Source: Hordeum vulgare subsp. vulgare (taxonomy: Eukaryota > Streptophyta > Magnoliopsida > Poales > Poaceae). From it: a DNA stretch of 64,000 nt. Within the stretch, counting starts at the first letter, position 1. The number at the start of each line of letters is the position of its first letter. The notes under the pieces were generated by a model. The model did no database searches. It was not told the origin of the DNA and saw only the letters and a program-made list of their open reading frames with translations. Shown piece after piece: positions 53,814 through 64,000 of this stretch. The position numbers were made by a program, and so were the translations under genes. The stretch is from assembly GCF_904849725.1 (NCBI RefSeq), contig NC_058520.1, positions 538,708,083-538,772,082 on the forward strand, written 5' to 3'.

Positions 53814-56800
53814 GACTGGGCTCGTAATCTTAAGCTAATCTTACAAGCTGGGAAGAAGGACTATGTCCTTAATGCTGCGCTAGGAGATGAACCACCCGTT
53901 ACGGCTGATCAGGATGTTAAGAACGCTTGGTTAACACGTAAGGAGGACTACTCAATAGTTCAATGTGCAGTCTTGTATGGCTTAGAACCGGGACTTCAAC
54001 GTCGCTTTGAGCATCATGGAGCATTTGAGATGTTCCAGGAGTTGAAGTTTATCTTTCAGAAGAACGCCCGGATCGAGAGGTATGAGACCTCCGATAAATT
54101 CTATGCTTGCAAGATGGAGGAAAACTCGTCTGTCAGTGAACATGTGCTCAAAATGTCTGGGTACTCAAACCGTCTAGCTGAGCTGGGGATTGAACTCCCG
54201 CAAGAGGCTATCACTGACAGAATCCTTCAATCACTGCCGCCAAGCTATAAAGGCTTTGTGTTGAACTACAACATGCAAGGGATGAACAAGTCACCCGGCG
54301 AGTTGTTTGCGATGTTGAAAGTCGCAGAGTCTGAACTCCGTAAAGAGCATCAAGTGTTGATGGTGAATAAGACCACTAGTTTCAAGAGAAACTGCAAAGG
54401 CAAGAAGGGTAATTCGAAGAAGAGCGGCAAGCCCGTTGCCAATCCGCCGAAGAAACCCAAAGCTGGACCTAAGCCTGAAAAGGAGTGTTACTATTGCAAG
54501 GGTATGGGTCACTGGAAGCGCAATTGCCCCAAGTATCTGGCAGATAAGAAGGCGGCCAAAGAAAAATCAGGTATATTTGATATAAATGTTATTGATGTGT
54601 ACTTAACCAGCTCTCGTAGTAGTGCCTGGGTATTCGATACCGGTTCTGTTGCTCATATTTGCAACTCGAAACAGGAACTGTGGAATAGACGAAGGCTGGC
54701 GAAAGATGAAGTGACGATGCGCGTAGGAAATGGTTCCTAGGTTGATGCAATCGCCGTCGGCACAGTATCACTTCAGTTACCGTCAGGATTGGTGATGAAC
54801 TTAAATCATTGTTATTTAGTGCCTGCGTTGAGCATGAACATTATATCTGGATCTTGTTTATTGCGAGACGGTTACTCTTTTAAGTCAGAGAATAATGGTT
54901 GTTCTATTTCTATGAGTAACATCTTTTATGGTCATGCACCGAATGTGAGAGGATTGTTCATATTGAATCTTGATAGCGATACGCATATACATAACCTTGA
55001 GACCAAAAGAGTTAGAGTTAACAATGATAGCGCCATATTTTTGTGGCACTGCCGCTTAGGTCATATTGGTGTGAAGCGCATGAAGAAACTCCATGCTGAT
55101 GGACTTTTGGAGTCACTTGACTTTGATTCACTTGACACGTGCGAACCATGCCTCATGGGCAAGATGACTAAGACTCTGTTCTCCGGAACAATGGAACGTG
55201 CAAGTGACTTGTTGGAAATCGTACATACCGATGTGTGTGGTCCGATGAGTGTGGAGGCACGCGGCGGATATCGTTATTTTCTCACCTTCACTGACGATTT
55301 GAGTAGATATGGTTATGTCTACTTAATGAAGCACAAGTCTGAGACATTTGAAAAGTTCAAGCAATTTCAGAGTGAAGTGGAAAATCATCGTAACAAGAAG
55401 ATCAAGTTCCTACGGTCTGATCGTGGGGGTGAATATCTGAGTTTCGAGTTTGGTACTCACTTAAGACAATGTGGAATTGTTTCACAGTTAACCCCGCCTG
55501 GAACACCACAGCGTAATGGTGTGTCCGAACGTCGAAATCGTACTCTATTAGAGATGGTGCGATCTATGATGTCTCTTAGTGATTTGCCGTTATCGTTTTG
55601 GGGTTATGCATTAGAAACAGCTGCATTCACTATAAATAGGGCACCATCAAAATCCGTTGAGACGACACCATACGAACTGTGGTATGGCAAAAGGCCAAAG
55701 TTGTCGTTTCTTAAAGTTTGGGGATGTGATGCTTATGTCAAAAAGCTTCAGCCTGAAAAGCTGGAACCCAAAGCGGAAAAGTGCGTCTTCATAGGTTACC
55801 CAAAAGAGACAGTTGGGTACACCTTCTATCTCAAATCCGAGGGCAAAGTGTTTGTTGCTAAAAATGGAGCTTTTCTCGAGAAGGAGTTTCTCTCGAGAGA
55901 ATTGAGTGGGAGGAAGATAGAACTTGACGAGGTTGTCGAACCTCTCATCCCTCTGGATGGTGGCGCCGGGCAAGGGGAAACCTCTGTCGTTGCGACGCCG
56001 GTTGAGGAGGAAGTTAATGATGATGATCATGAAACTCCAGTTCAAGTTTCTGTTGAACCACGCAGGTCGACGAGATCACGTGCTGCTCCAGAGTAGTACG
56101 GTAATCCCGTCTTGTCAATCATGTTGTTAGACAACAATGAACCTGCAAATTATGAAGAAGCAATGGTGGGCCCAGATTCCAACAAATGGCTAGAAGCCAT
56201 GAAGTCCGAGATAGGATCCATGTATGAGAACAAAGTGTGGACTTTGGAGGTACTACCTGAGGGCCGCAAGGCTATTCAAAACAAATGGATCTTTAAGAAG
56301 AAGACGGACGCTGACGGCAATGTGACCGTTTATAAAGCTCGACTTGTGGCAAAGGGTTTTTCACAAGTTCAAGGAGTTGACTACGATGAGACGTTCTCAC
56401 CCGTAGCGATGCTTAAGTCTGTCAGAATCATGTTAGCAATAGCTGCATTTTTCGATTATGAAATCTGGCAGATGGATGTCAAAACGGCGTTCCTTAACGG
56501 TTTCCTTAAGGAAGAGTTGTATATGATGCAACCCGAAGGTTTTGTCGATCCTAAGAATGCTAACAAGGTGTGCAAGCTCCAGCGATCCATTTATGGACTG
56601 GTGCAAGCATCTCGGAGTTGGAACAAACGCTTTGATGATGTGATCAAAGCATTTGGGTTTATACAAGTGGTTGGAGAATCTTGTATTTACAAGAAAGTGA
56701 GTGGGAGCTCTGTTTCGTTTCTAATATTGTATGTGGATGACATATTGCTGATTGGAAACAACGTGGAGTTCTTAGAGAGCATAAAAGGTTACTTGAATAA

Positions 56801-57713
56801 AAGTTTCTCTATGAAGGACCTAGGAGAAGCTGCTTACATTCTAGGCATTAAGATCTATAGGGATAGATCAAAACGCCTGATAGGACTTTCACAAAGCACA
56901 TACCTTGATAAAGTTTTGAAGAGGTTCAAAATGGAACAGTCCAAGAAAGGGTTCTTGCCAGTTTTACAAGGTACGAGATTAAGTAAGACTCAATGCCCAG
57001 CAACTGATGAAGATAGAGAGCATATGCGCTCCGTCCCCTATGCTTCAGCCATAGGTTCTATCATGTATGCGATGCTGTGCACTAGACCAGATGGTAGCCT
57101 GGCCATAAGTATGGCAGGTAGGTTCCAGAGTAATCCAGGAGTGGATCACTGGACGGCGGTCAAGAATATCCTGAAGTACCTGAAAAGGACTAAGGAGATG
57201 TTTCTCGTGTATGGAGGTGACAAAGAGCTCGCCGTAAAAGGTTACGTCGATGCAAGCTTTGACACAGATCCGGATGACTCTAAGTCACAAACCGGATATG
57301 TATTTATTCTTAATGGGGGTGCGGTAAGCTGGTGCAGTTCCAAGCAAAGCGTCGTAGCAGATTCTACATGTGAAGCGGAGTACATGGCTGCCTCGGAGGC
57401 GGCTAAGGAAGGTGTCTGGATGAAGCAGTTCATGACGGATCTTGGAGTGGTGCCAAGCGCACTGAATCCAATAACCTTGTTTTGTGATAACACGGGTGCC
57501 ATTGCCTTAGCAAAGGAACCACGGTTTCACAAGAAGACCAGACACATCAAACGACGCTTCAACCTCATCCGCGACTACGTCGAGGGAGAGGACGTAAACA
57601 TATGCAAAGTGCACACGGATCTGAATGTAGTAGACCCGCTGACTAAATCTCTTCCACGGCCAAAGCATGATCAACACCAGAACTGTATGGGTGTTAGATT
57701 TATTACAATGTAA
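53814..57713 (+). pseudogene. Copia Gag-Pol polyprotein (two in-frame stops)
   Basis: One frame throughout. Gag runs to about 54590 and includes the CYYCKGMGHWKRNC zinc knuckle (54486). Protease: WVFDTGSVAHICN. Integrase: LWHCRLGHIGVKRM, CEPCLMGK, HTDVCGPM, FLRSDRGGEY and PQRNGVSERRNRTL (zinc site plus DDE). RT: QMDVKTAFLNG, IYGLVQASRSWN and catalytic YVDD (about 56730). RNase H: GYVDASFDTDPDDSKSQTGY, STCEAEYMA, CDNTGAIAL. TAG stops occur at 54738-54740 in PR and 56094-56096 between INT and RT. The usual gag N-terminus is missing; a 35-bp duplication lies at the start. All catalytic residues look present. Confidence 0.95.
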
Positions 57714-57765
57714 TTCACATGATGATGTGAGGGCTAGATTATTGACTCTAGTGCAAGTGGGAGAC
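57714..57765 (+). other. Polypurine tract region of the Copia element
   Basis: AAGTGGGAGAC (57755-57765) directly upstream of the 3' LTR. Confidence 0.85.
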
Positions 57766-59584
57766 TGTTGGAAATATGCCCTAGAGGCAATAATAAATAT
57801 AGTTATTATTATAATTCCTGTATCAAGATAATCGTTTATTATCCATGCTATAATTGTATTGAATGAAGACTCATTTACATGTGTGGATACATAGACAAAA
57901 CACCGTCCCTAGCAAGCCTCTAGTTGGCTAGCCAGTTGATCAAAGATAGTCAGTGTCTTCTGATTATGAACAAGATGTTGTTACTTGATAACTGGATCAC
58001 GTCATTGGGAGAATCACGTGATGGACTAGACCCAAACTAATAGACGTAGCATGTTGATCGTGTCATTTTGTTGCTACTGTTTTCTGCGTGTCAAGTATTT
58101 ATTCCTATGACCATGAGATCATATAACTCACTAACACCAGAGGAATGCTTTGTGTGTATCAAACGTCGCAACGTAACTGGGTGACTATAAAGATGCTCTA
58201 CAGGTATCTCCGAAGGTGTTAGTTGAGTTAGTATGGATCAAGACTGGGATTTGTCACTCCATGTGACGGAGAGGTATCTCGGGGCCCACTCGGTAATACA
58301 ACATCACACACAAGCCTTGCAAGCAATGTAACTTAGTGTAAGTTGCGGGATCTTGTATTACGGAACGAGTAAAGAGACTTGCCGGTAAGCGCGATTGAAA
58401 TAGGTATACGGATACTGACGATCGAATCTCGGGCAAGTAACATACCGAAGGACAAAGGGAATGACATACGGGATTATATGAATCCTTGACACTGAGGTTC
58501 AAACGATAAGATCTTCGTAGAATATGTAGGATCCAATATGGGCATCCAGGTCCCGCTATTGGATATTGACCGAGGAGTCTCTCGGGTCATGTCTACATAG
58601 TTCTCGAACCCGCAGGGTCTACACACTTAAGGTTCGACGTTGTTTTATGCGTATTTGAGTTATATGGTTGGTTACCGAATGTTGTTCGGAGTCCCGGAAG
58701 AGATCACGGACATCACGATGGTTTCCGGAATAGTCCGGAAACAAAGATTGATATATAGGATGACCTCATTTGATTACCGGAAGGTTTTCGGAGTTACTGG
58801 GAATGTACCGGGAATGACGAATGGGTTCCGGGAGTTCACCGGGGGGGGGGCAATCCACCCCGGGGAAGCCCATAGGCCTTGAGGGTGGCACACCAGCCCT
58901 TAGTGGGCTGGTGGGACAGCCCAAAAGAGCCCTATGCGCCATAGAGATAAAAATGAAAGAGAAAAAAAAGGGAGGTGGGAAGGAAGGGAAGGACTCCCTC
59001 CCACCAAACCAAGTCCAACTCGGTTTGGGGGGGGGGAGTCCTCCCCCCTTGGACTCGGCCGACCCCCTTGGGGCTCCTTGAGCCCCAAGGCAAGGCCCCC
59101 TCCCTCCCACCTATATATACGGAGGTTTTAGGGCTGATTTGAGACGACTTTTCCACGGCAGCCCGACCACATACCTCCACGGTTTTTCCTCTAGATCGCG
59201 TTTTTGCGGAGCTCGGGCGGAGCCCTGCTGAGACAAGGTCATCACCAACCTCCGGAGCGCCATCACGCTGCCGGAGAACTCTTCTACCTCTCCGTCTCTC
59301 TTGCTGGATCAAGAAGGCCGAGATCATCGTCGAGCTGTACGTGTGCTGAACGCGGAGGTGCCGTCCGTTCGGTACTAGATCGTGGGACTGATCGCGGGAC
59401 TGTTCGCGGGGCGGATCGAGGGACGTGAGGACGTTCCACTACATCAACCGCGTTCTCTAACGCTTCTGCTATACGGTATACAAGGGTACGTAGATCACTC
59501 ATCCCCTCTCGTAGATGGACATCACCATGATAGGTCTTCGTGCGCGTAGGAAAATTTTTGTTTCCCATGCGACGTTCCCCAACA
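57766..59584 (+). repeat. 3' LTR of the Copia element (1819 bp)
   Basis: TGTTGGAAATATGCCC to CCCCAACA, close copy of 50677-52504; differences are mostly point changes and shorter G runs. Confidence 0.95.
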
Positions 59585-59589
59585 GTTAC

Positions 59590-60289
59590 CAACCGGGACT
59601 AAGGGTGTGTTTGGTTGGAAGGATATCCTTCCAGGACAGGGATAACCATTTTTTTTCTGTGGTTGCCATGCGTTTGGATCTGGGGCGAGGAGGGATAGAG
59701 TCAACCAGATGCTGGGAATATTCTCCAAAAAAAGGGATGTGGCCAACCACCAAAAACGGGTGGGCGGTGGCAACCACTCTGGGGCGGCCGGCGCGATAGG
59801 GCGCGGGAGGCGGCCGGTGCAGGAGGGCGGCCGGTGCGGGAGGCGGCGGCCGGCGCGGGAGGCGCGAGCGGCGCGGGAGGCGCGGCGCGCGGGAGGCGCG
59901 GGTGGCGGCCGGCGCGGGAGGAGGCCGGCGCGGGGGGCGCGGGTGGCGGCCGGCGCGGGGGGAGGCCGGCGCAGCAGGATCCCATCCTCCCAACCAAACA
60001 AAAAAAACGAATAACCCTACCCTTCCAACCAAACAAAAAAAAGGGCTATCCCCAGCCATCTGGTTGGGGATACCACAACCACCGTAGCCTATCCCTCCAA
60101 CCAAACACACCCTAAAGGTCCTCTTGCCTGGGAGCCCCACATCGGCCACGTGAAGCTCTTTTAGGCCCGGTTCGTAAGCCAACCATGACTAAAGGTTTGG
60201 GCCTCTAGTCCCGATTGTTTAGTCCCGGTTGAAGAACCGGGACTAAAGCCCCTCTTGAACCGGGACTCATGGCCCTTTTCCTACTTGTG
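59590..60289. repeat. Right subterminal repeats and terminus of the CACTA-like element
   Basis: CAACCGGGACTAA (59590-59602) and, after the MITE, 60113-60289 with TTTAGTCCCGGTTG, GAACCGGGACTAAAG and AACCGGGACTCATGGCCC, ending CTTTTCCTACTTGTG at 60289. Reversed this begins CACAAGTAGGAAAAG, a CACTA-type end. No left mate was found for a 3-bp TSD check. Confidence 0.6.
59603..60112. mobile_element. PIF/Harbinger-type MITE with GC-rich minisatellite (510 bp)
   Basis: Terminal inverted repeats GGGTGTGTTTGGTTGGA ... TCCAACCAAACACACCC, with TAA on both sides (59600-59602, 60113-60115), the target duplication typical of Harbinger/Tourist elements. The interior (59780-59975) is a GC-rich repeat of GGCGGCCGGCGCGGGAGGCGCG. 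Non-coding; its Pro/Ala/Arg-rich ORFs are compositional. It is inserted in the right arm of the CACTA-like element. Confidence 0.8.
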
Positions 60290-61888
60290 AGGGTGGCTAG
60301 GATGGGCCGTGGCCCACCCTGAGATTTGAAAATTGCTTTTATACCACATAAACAAAAGGCTAGAAAAATAAAAGGAAAAATAAATGCATTTGCTCTGGAC
60401 TAGTGGGCTAGGTCCGCCACTATGTGCGCCGAACTTATTTGGGCAACTATGGTATTTTTTCAAGTAGAAAGGCGTGGTTGTGAACTAACATGGTTAGTCT
60501 ATTTTTTTGACTTAACACTGTAAGGGAAAGCCCCCCAGCCTTATAGAAATTTATTGAAAATAGTGAACAATATGTACAGAGTTACCTTGGTAACCCAAAA
60601 AGAAAGAAGGAAAAGTAAAACATCTAATCTAAAAATAACAATACATTCAGGGGGCAGGAAAGATACCCACTTCAGCAGATCCTCCTTAAACTTAGGCTAC
60701 ATGGTTAGTCCATGATTTGACAACTTAGTTTTTTGGAGTTGTAGGAGACTAGTTGGTATTTTTAAGGTAGAAAATAGGGTTTAAAATTTCTAGTACTTAG
60801 ATGTGTTTACCATCAACAAATATAGCAGTTTCGTAAGGCAACTTCATCCCCGACTATAAAATTTTGACGGCGAGGCGTCCCCATAACCAAAGCCCTAGTT
60901 GCCGCCCTTCTCATCTCCTCATTGCCGCCTCCTTCCCTCCCATCTTATCCTCTCTCAGCGAGGATGTTGTCGTGCCAGAACATAGCCGACTGGCTAAACG
61001 CGACAACAGAGGAAAACATCTCCTCGTAGATGTCGCGCAACCGTGGGGTGACTCTCCTCGCGGAGCACTAGGCACAAAAAAAGAGCTTAAGTTTGAATGG
61101 TAATCTTAGCAAGTTTGCTTACTAGTTCATTTACTTGGTTACCTACAAGGTTTTAACTTACAAAAAAGTTTAGATTCCAGCAAAATATCCTGAATTCTTG
61201 CGGAATATAGTATATTGAAGTTCACTTAATTTGAAAGAATTTAATGTGAACTTGAGTTTTATTAAAATTATTTTGAATTCAACCCAAATTTTTAGGTTAA
61301 AAACGTGTCTACACCTACCAATATTACCGAAATTTCATTGCAACTTCTGTCCCTGCTTATGTAATCCTAGTTTTTGCAGGGAATAATATAATCTTAGGTT
61401 GTGTTTGAGAGCAAAGTATCACAAAAACGAAAAACTAAAGTAATTTAGTTAGCAGGTATACGATACCATGGTTTTAACTTAACAAAGTTTTTTTTGGAGC
61501 ACTCAGATGTTTGGCTTCAAGACAAAATGTTGTAAAATTTGTTTGATAGCCGTTAGGCACATCTAGCTACTCGTTGTGGTAGCAATGCGAACACGCGCAG
61601 ATGGCTCGTTGTGTATTATTTTCTGTTATCCATATGAGGGTGACCTCAGTGATGCACAGGTAGCAGTAGCGCAATGCTTCCCTCCGGTCCCATATGAGGA
61701 TGTGTCGCAGGGCCGTCCACATGTACTAGGGGCTAGGTCTCTATTCCATCATGGACGAGCTGAGCGACATGTATAGTGGGGAAAGTTACGTCCATACAGA
61801 CGAAGGGGCCAGCGGCCGCTGTGGATAGGCACGAGGAGCGAATGGAGGGGGGATGAAGACACTCTACCCACCTTTGGTCTCTCCATCA
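60290..61888. other. Unrecognised sequence
   Basis: About 1.6 kb outside recognisable elements. A short CT/GC-rich stretch near 60890-61030 (AAAGCCCTAGTTGCCGCC) looks like a plant gene leader, but no protein is recognised. 60540-60620 (AGCCTTATAGAAATTTATTGAAAATAG) may be an old LINE 3' end. ORFs at 60864-61103 and 61576-61776 have no support. Confidence 0.3.
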
Positions 61889-62027
61889 AGGCTTGTTCGG
61901 TTAATCCCCATCACAAGGAGATTGGAGAGGATTGGAGGGGATTGAGGTGGATTTTGACTTACAGGGGATTTAATCCTCCCCAATCCACTCCAATCCGCTT
62001 CAAATCTGTTGCAACCGAACAAGGCCT
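61889..62027. mobile_element. Small MITE-like inverted-repeat element (139 bp)
   Basis: AGGCTTGTTCGGTT at the left and AACCGAACAAGGCCT at the right are inverted repeats, and the interior GGAGAGGATTGGAGGGG pairs with CCTCCCCAATCCACTCC. The GGCTTGTTCGG end is common in grass MITEs. No clear TSD. Confidence 0.65.
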
Positions 62028-62032
62028 CACGG

Positions 62033-63558
62033 TGTTTTTTTAAATCGATAGAAAGGGTGTCTAGGGGGGTGAATAGACTACTTGCATAAATAAAAATCCT
62101 AGCCTTTTTCTAATTTTAATGGTTGGCAGATTTTAGCAATTCTAACAAGTCTAGTGCACCCTATACATGCTAGTCAACATATATGGCATCGGAAAGTAAA
62201 GACATAACACATGTGAGTAAGGAGTAGATTTTAGGAATATCAAACGCAAAGATGAACACGATGATTTTTGGCGTGGTTCAGATAGGTGGTGCTATCGTAC
62301 GTCCACGTTGATGTGGCTTCAACCCATGGAGGGTAACGACTTTGAGAGTCTACGGAGGGTTCCACCCACAAGGGGTTCACGAAGAAGCGGTTTTGTTTAT
62401 TCCACCATGGCTTACGTCCAGACAGGACTAGCCTCATTCACGGTAGATCTTCACGAAGTAGGCGATCTCCTTGCCCTTACAAACTTCTTCGTTCAACCCC
62501 ACAACACGAATTAGGAGGCTCCCAAGCGACACCTAACCAATGTAGGAGCACCATCCTCCAAAAGGTAATAAATGTAGTAGAATGATGAACTCCTTCTCTT
62601 GTGCTTCAAAAGATAGTCTCCTCAACACTCAGTCACTCTCTCACGGATCTTGCATGGGTAGGAGAGATTGATTTTGTGGAAAGCAACTTGGTGAGGCTAG
62701 AGATGAAGTTTCAAATGGTTGGACTGGGATCTCTTGATCTCAACACATGAATAGGTGTCTCTCTCTCTCAGAAAAATGGATCTGGAAAGTGTGTGTGTGT
62801 GTTTTGAGTGCTTCTCTCCAAATGAGAGGAGGTAGAGAGGTATATATAGGCATCCTCCAAAATTCAACCATTACAACATTATTGCCCAACTCGGTGACAC
62901 CGAAATGAATGTCGGGGGTACCGAATAGCACCAAATGTGGCAACTTTTGAATTCTCGGTGAGACCAAAATATAAATTGTGGTGGTACCAACATTATGACC
63001 TAGGGCAATTTCCAAATCTCGGTGAGACCGATTTCAAACTCGGAAATTCTGTTTCTTGAAATCTACTCAACAGAAAGTTGGTCACATGCTTTCGTTGACA
63101 CCAATATGAAACCTGGTCGTACTAGGAGATTAGGGTTTGGCAAAGCATCTATCAGTGGAAAAATCGGTTGGGCCGAGTGGGAAAAGTTGGTGGCACCGAT
63201 TTTGCCGTTTTTACTTGGTATAGAGATTTTTGTGGGAGAATGACTGAATATTTTTGGTGGCTATCTCTAAGCACTTGAGAAATAAATTCATCATAATACT
63301 TCACCCCCTTTTAATAGTATTGGCTTTCCTATGGACTCAAAAAGTGATTTCTCACAAATGTAAAATGTAGAGTCCTCTTGCTTGAAGCTTGAGCCAATCC
63401 TATTCCTTTCCTTGCATGAAGGGGCTTCTCCTCACAATCGTTTGGCCAATTCTCTGTGTGGACTATACCTGAAATATACTAGGTAAAGGAGTTAGTCCAA
63501 GAGACAATGTATGTTGTCATGAATTGTCGAAACCACCATGGGAGCATATGTGCTTTCA
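62033..63558 (-). repeat. 3' LTR of a SIRE/Maximus-like Copia element (about 1526 bp)
   Basis: On the minus strand it starts TGAAAGCACATATGCTCCC at 63558, right after a PPT. A TATA-like tract TATATATA (62839-62848) and CTCTC-rich leader lie in the middle. Words such as ACTCGGTGAGACCGA recur (62890-63040). The far end is placed at TGTTTTTTTAAATCG near 62033 and is tentative. Confidence 0.6.
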
Positions 63559-64000
63559 ATCTCCCCCTTTTTGGTAATTGATGACAACATACAATCAAAG
63601 CTTCAAATAAAGATATGTGTTAGAATATGACACCTTTGTAAGATACTTGACTAGTACAAGCTCCCCCTAAATTTGTGCAATCCCTTTTTAAAGGATAGTT
63701 GCTTTGGACTACATGGGTACACACATGGTAGAAGGACAAGACAAGTCATATAAATCTTGTTTATATGCATCAAACATATGGGAATGAAGAACTTCCATGT
63801 TCAAGACTCACTCTTGCAAACAATATGTGGAAGAGACAAGAGATCATCTTGAACAAGGAAATGATGCATATACTTACCTTGAGGTTCTTGAGCGTCTTAG
63901 CAATAGGAGTACACTTGGGAAAACAAATGTTAGATAACACAAGAGTACTCTATTGTAACGATGCAAAGAGCTTCATCGGTACCAAGATATCGAGTACATA
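63559..64000 (-). mobile_element. 3' internal end and PPT of the SIRE/Maximus-like element
   Basis: The PPT AAAAAGGGGGAGAT (63572-63559, minus) is preceded by TGTTGTCATCAATTACC, the wording typical of SIRE/Maximus 3' regions; a second purine block TTAGGGGGAGCTTG lies at 63659-63672. No coding frame reaches the window edge. Confidence 0.6.

Larger units (their letters stand above)
50677..59584 (+). mobile_element. Copia retrotransposon, Angela/BARE-like LTR (8908 bp, nearly intact)
   Basis: TSD GTTAC at 50672-50676 and 59585-59589; LTRs of 1828 and 1819 bp start TGTTGGAA(T/A)TATGCCCTAGAGG and end CCCCAACA. PBS, gag, PR, INT, RT, RNase H and PPT are present in Copia order (INT before RT). About ten mismatches are seen between the LTRs over their first 500 bp, so the insertion is fairly young. 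Two in-frame stops and a rearranged gag start make this copy defective. Confidence 0.93.
39591..60289. mobile_element. CACTA-like DNA transposon with captured gene pieces, split by three insertions
   Basis: Both ends carry inverted TTTAGTCCCGGTTGG / CCAACCGGGACTAAA subterminal repeats (39640-39832; 50650-50676 and 59585-60270). The right end reads CACAAGTAGGAAAAGGGCC inward from 60289, matching the CACTAxxAGGAAAAGGG style of Triticeae CACTA termini. No transposase was found. Without A4 (7208 bp with TSD), the Copia element (8913 bp) and the MITE (513 bp), about 4 kb remain, including host-like coding fragments at 48.4-50.3 kb. The left terminus was not identified. Linking the two ends into one element is an inference. 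Confidence 0.5.

Noticed and set aside
59586..60182. Pro/Ala/Arg-rich ORFs near the MITE
   Set aside because: Made of the GC-rich minisatellite and inverted repeats; no coding signature.
62240..63243. Small ORFs in the terminal SIRE/Maximus-like LTR
   Set aside because: They lie in repeated LTR sequence with promoter features and match no protein family.

Overview
The window looks like intergenic chromosome from a large grass genome of the wheat/barley group (Triticeae). This rests on the style of the retrotransposons: Athila-like LTRs starting TGATACGTC, a Copia LTR starting TGTTGGAATTATGCCCTAGAGG, and a CACTA transposon. No intact host gene, rRNA, tRNA or CRISPR array was seen. Nearly every base belongs to transposable elements inserted into one another. 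Family names such as Athila, Tat, Angela/BARE and SIRE/Maximus come from recognition of motifs, not from a database search.

Layout. 1-3222: one end of a long Gypsy-type LTR that runs off the left edge and interrupts the next element. 3223-6752: minus-strand Tat-lineage Gypsy element (B) with 5' LTR, PBS, an intact gag and a truncated protease. 6753-31277: the 3' part of a second Tat-lineage element (C, plus strand) with a 70-bp tandem array, an antisense gene related to the 'putative gypsy type transposon' family, a PPT and a 3' LTR. C is split by two Athila-lineage insertions. A1 (10432-20597, TSD CACCT) still carries gag, PR, RT, RNase H, INT and a 3' ORF, all but the last damaged. A2 (22777-30819, TSD CATCC) carries only gag and protease remnants. 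31278 to about 39590: a third Athila-like element (A3, plus strand) with 5' LTR, gag, PR and a second ORF but no RT, INT or 3' LTR.

About 39591-60289: a CACTA-like DNA transposon recognised by subterminal TTTAGTCCCGGTTGG inverted repeats and a right terminus that reads CACAAGTAGG inward. It carries pieces of host-like coding sequence, including a B3-like fragment at 49146-50248. It is split by a short non-autonomous Athila-like element (A4, 39833-47035, TSD CTATA), by a nearly intact Copia element (50677-59584, TSD GTTAC) and by a Harbinger-type MITE (59603-60112, TSD TAA). 60290-62032 is mostly unrecognised sequence with one small MITE. From 62033 on is the minus-strand 3' LTR and 3' internal end of a SIRE/Maximus-like Copia element.

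The most interesting signal concerns the Athila-like elements. A3, and more weakly A1, carry an internal copy of the LTR promoter/leader block just upstream of a second ORF. In A3 it is followed by a plausible 5'-UTR intron. All four Athila-like families also share a splice-donor-like GTGAGTA motif in the LTR leader, PPT-like sequences scattered inside the elements, and a few short conserved non-coding motifs. These suggest RNA-level regulation by an internal promoter and splicing, which remains an inference.
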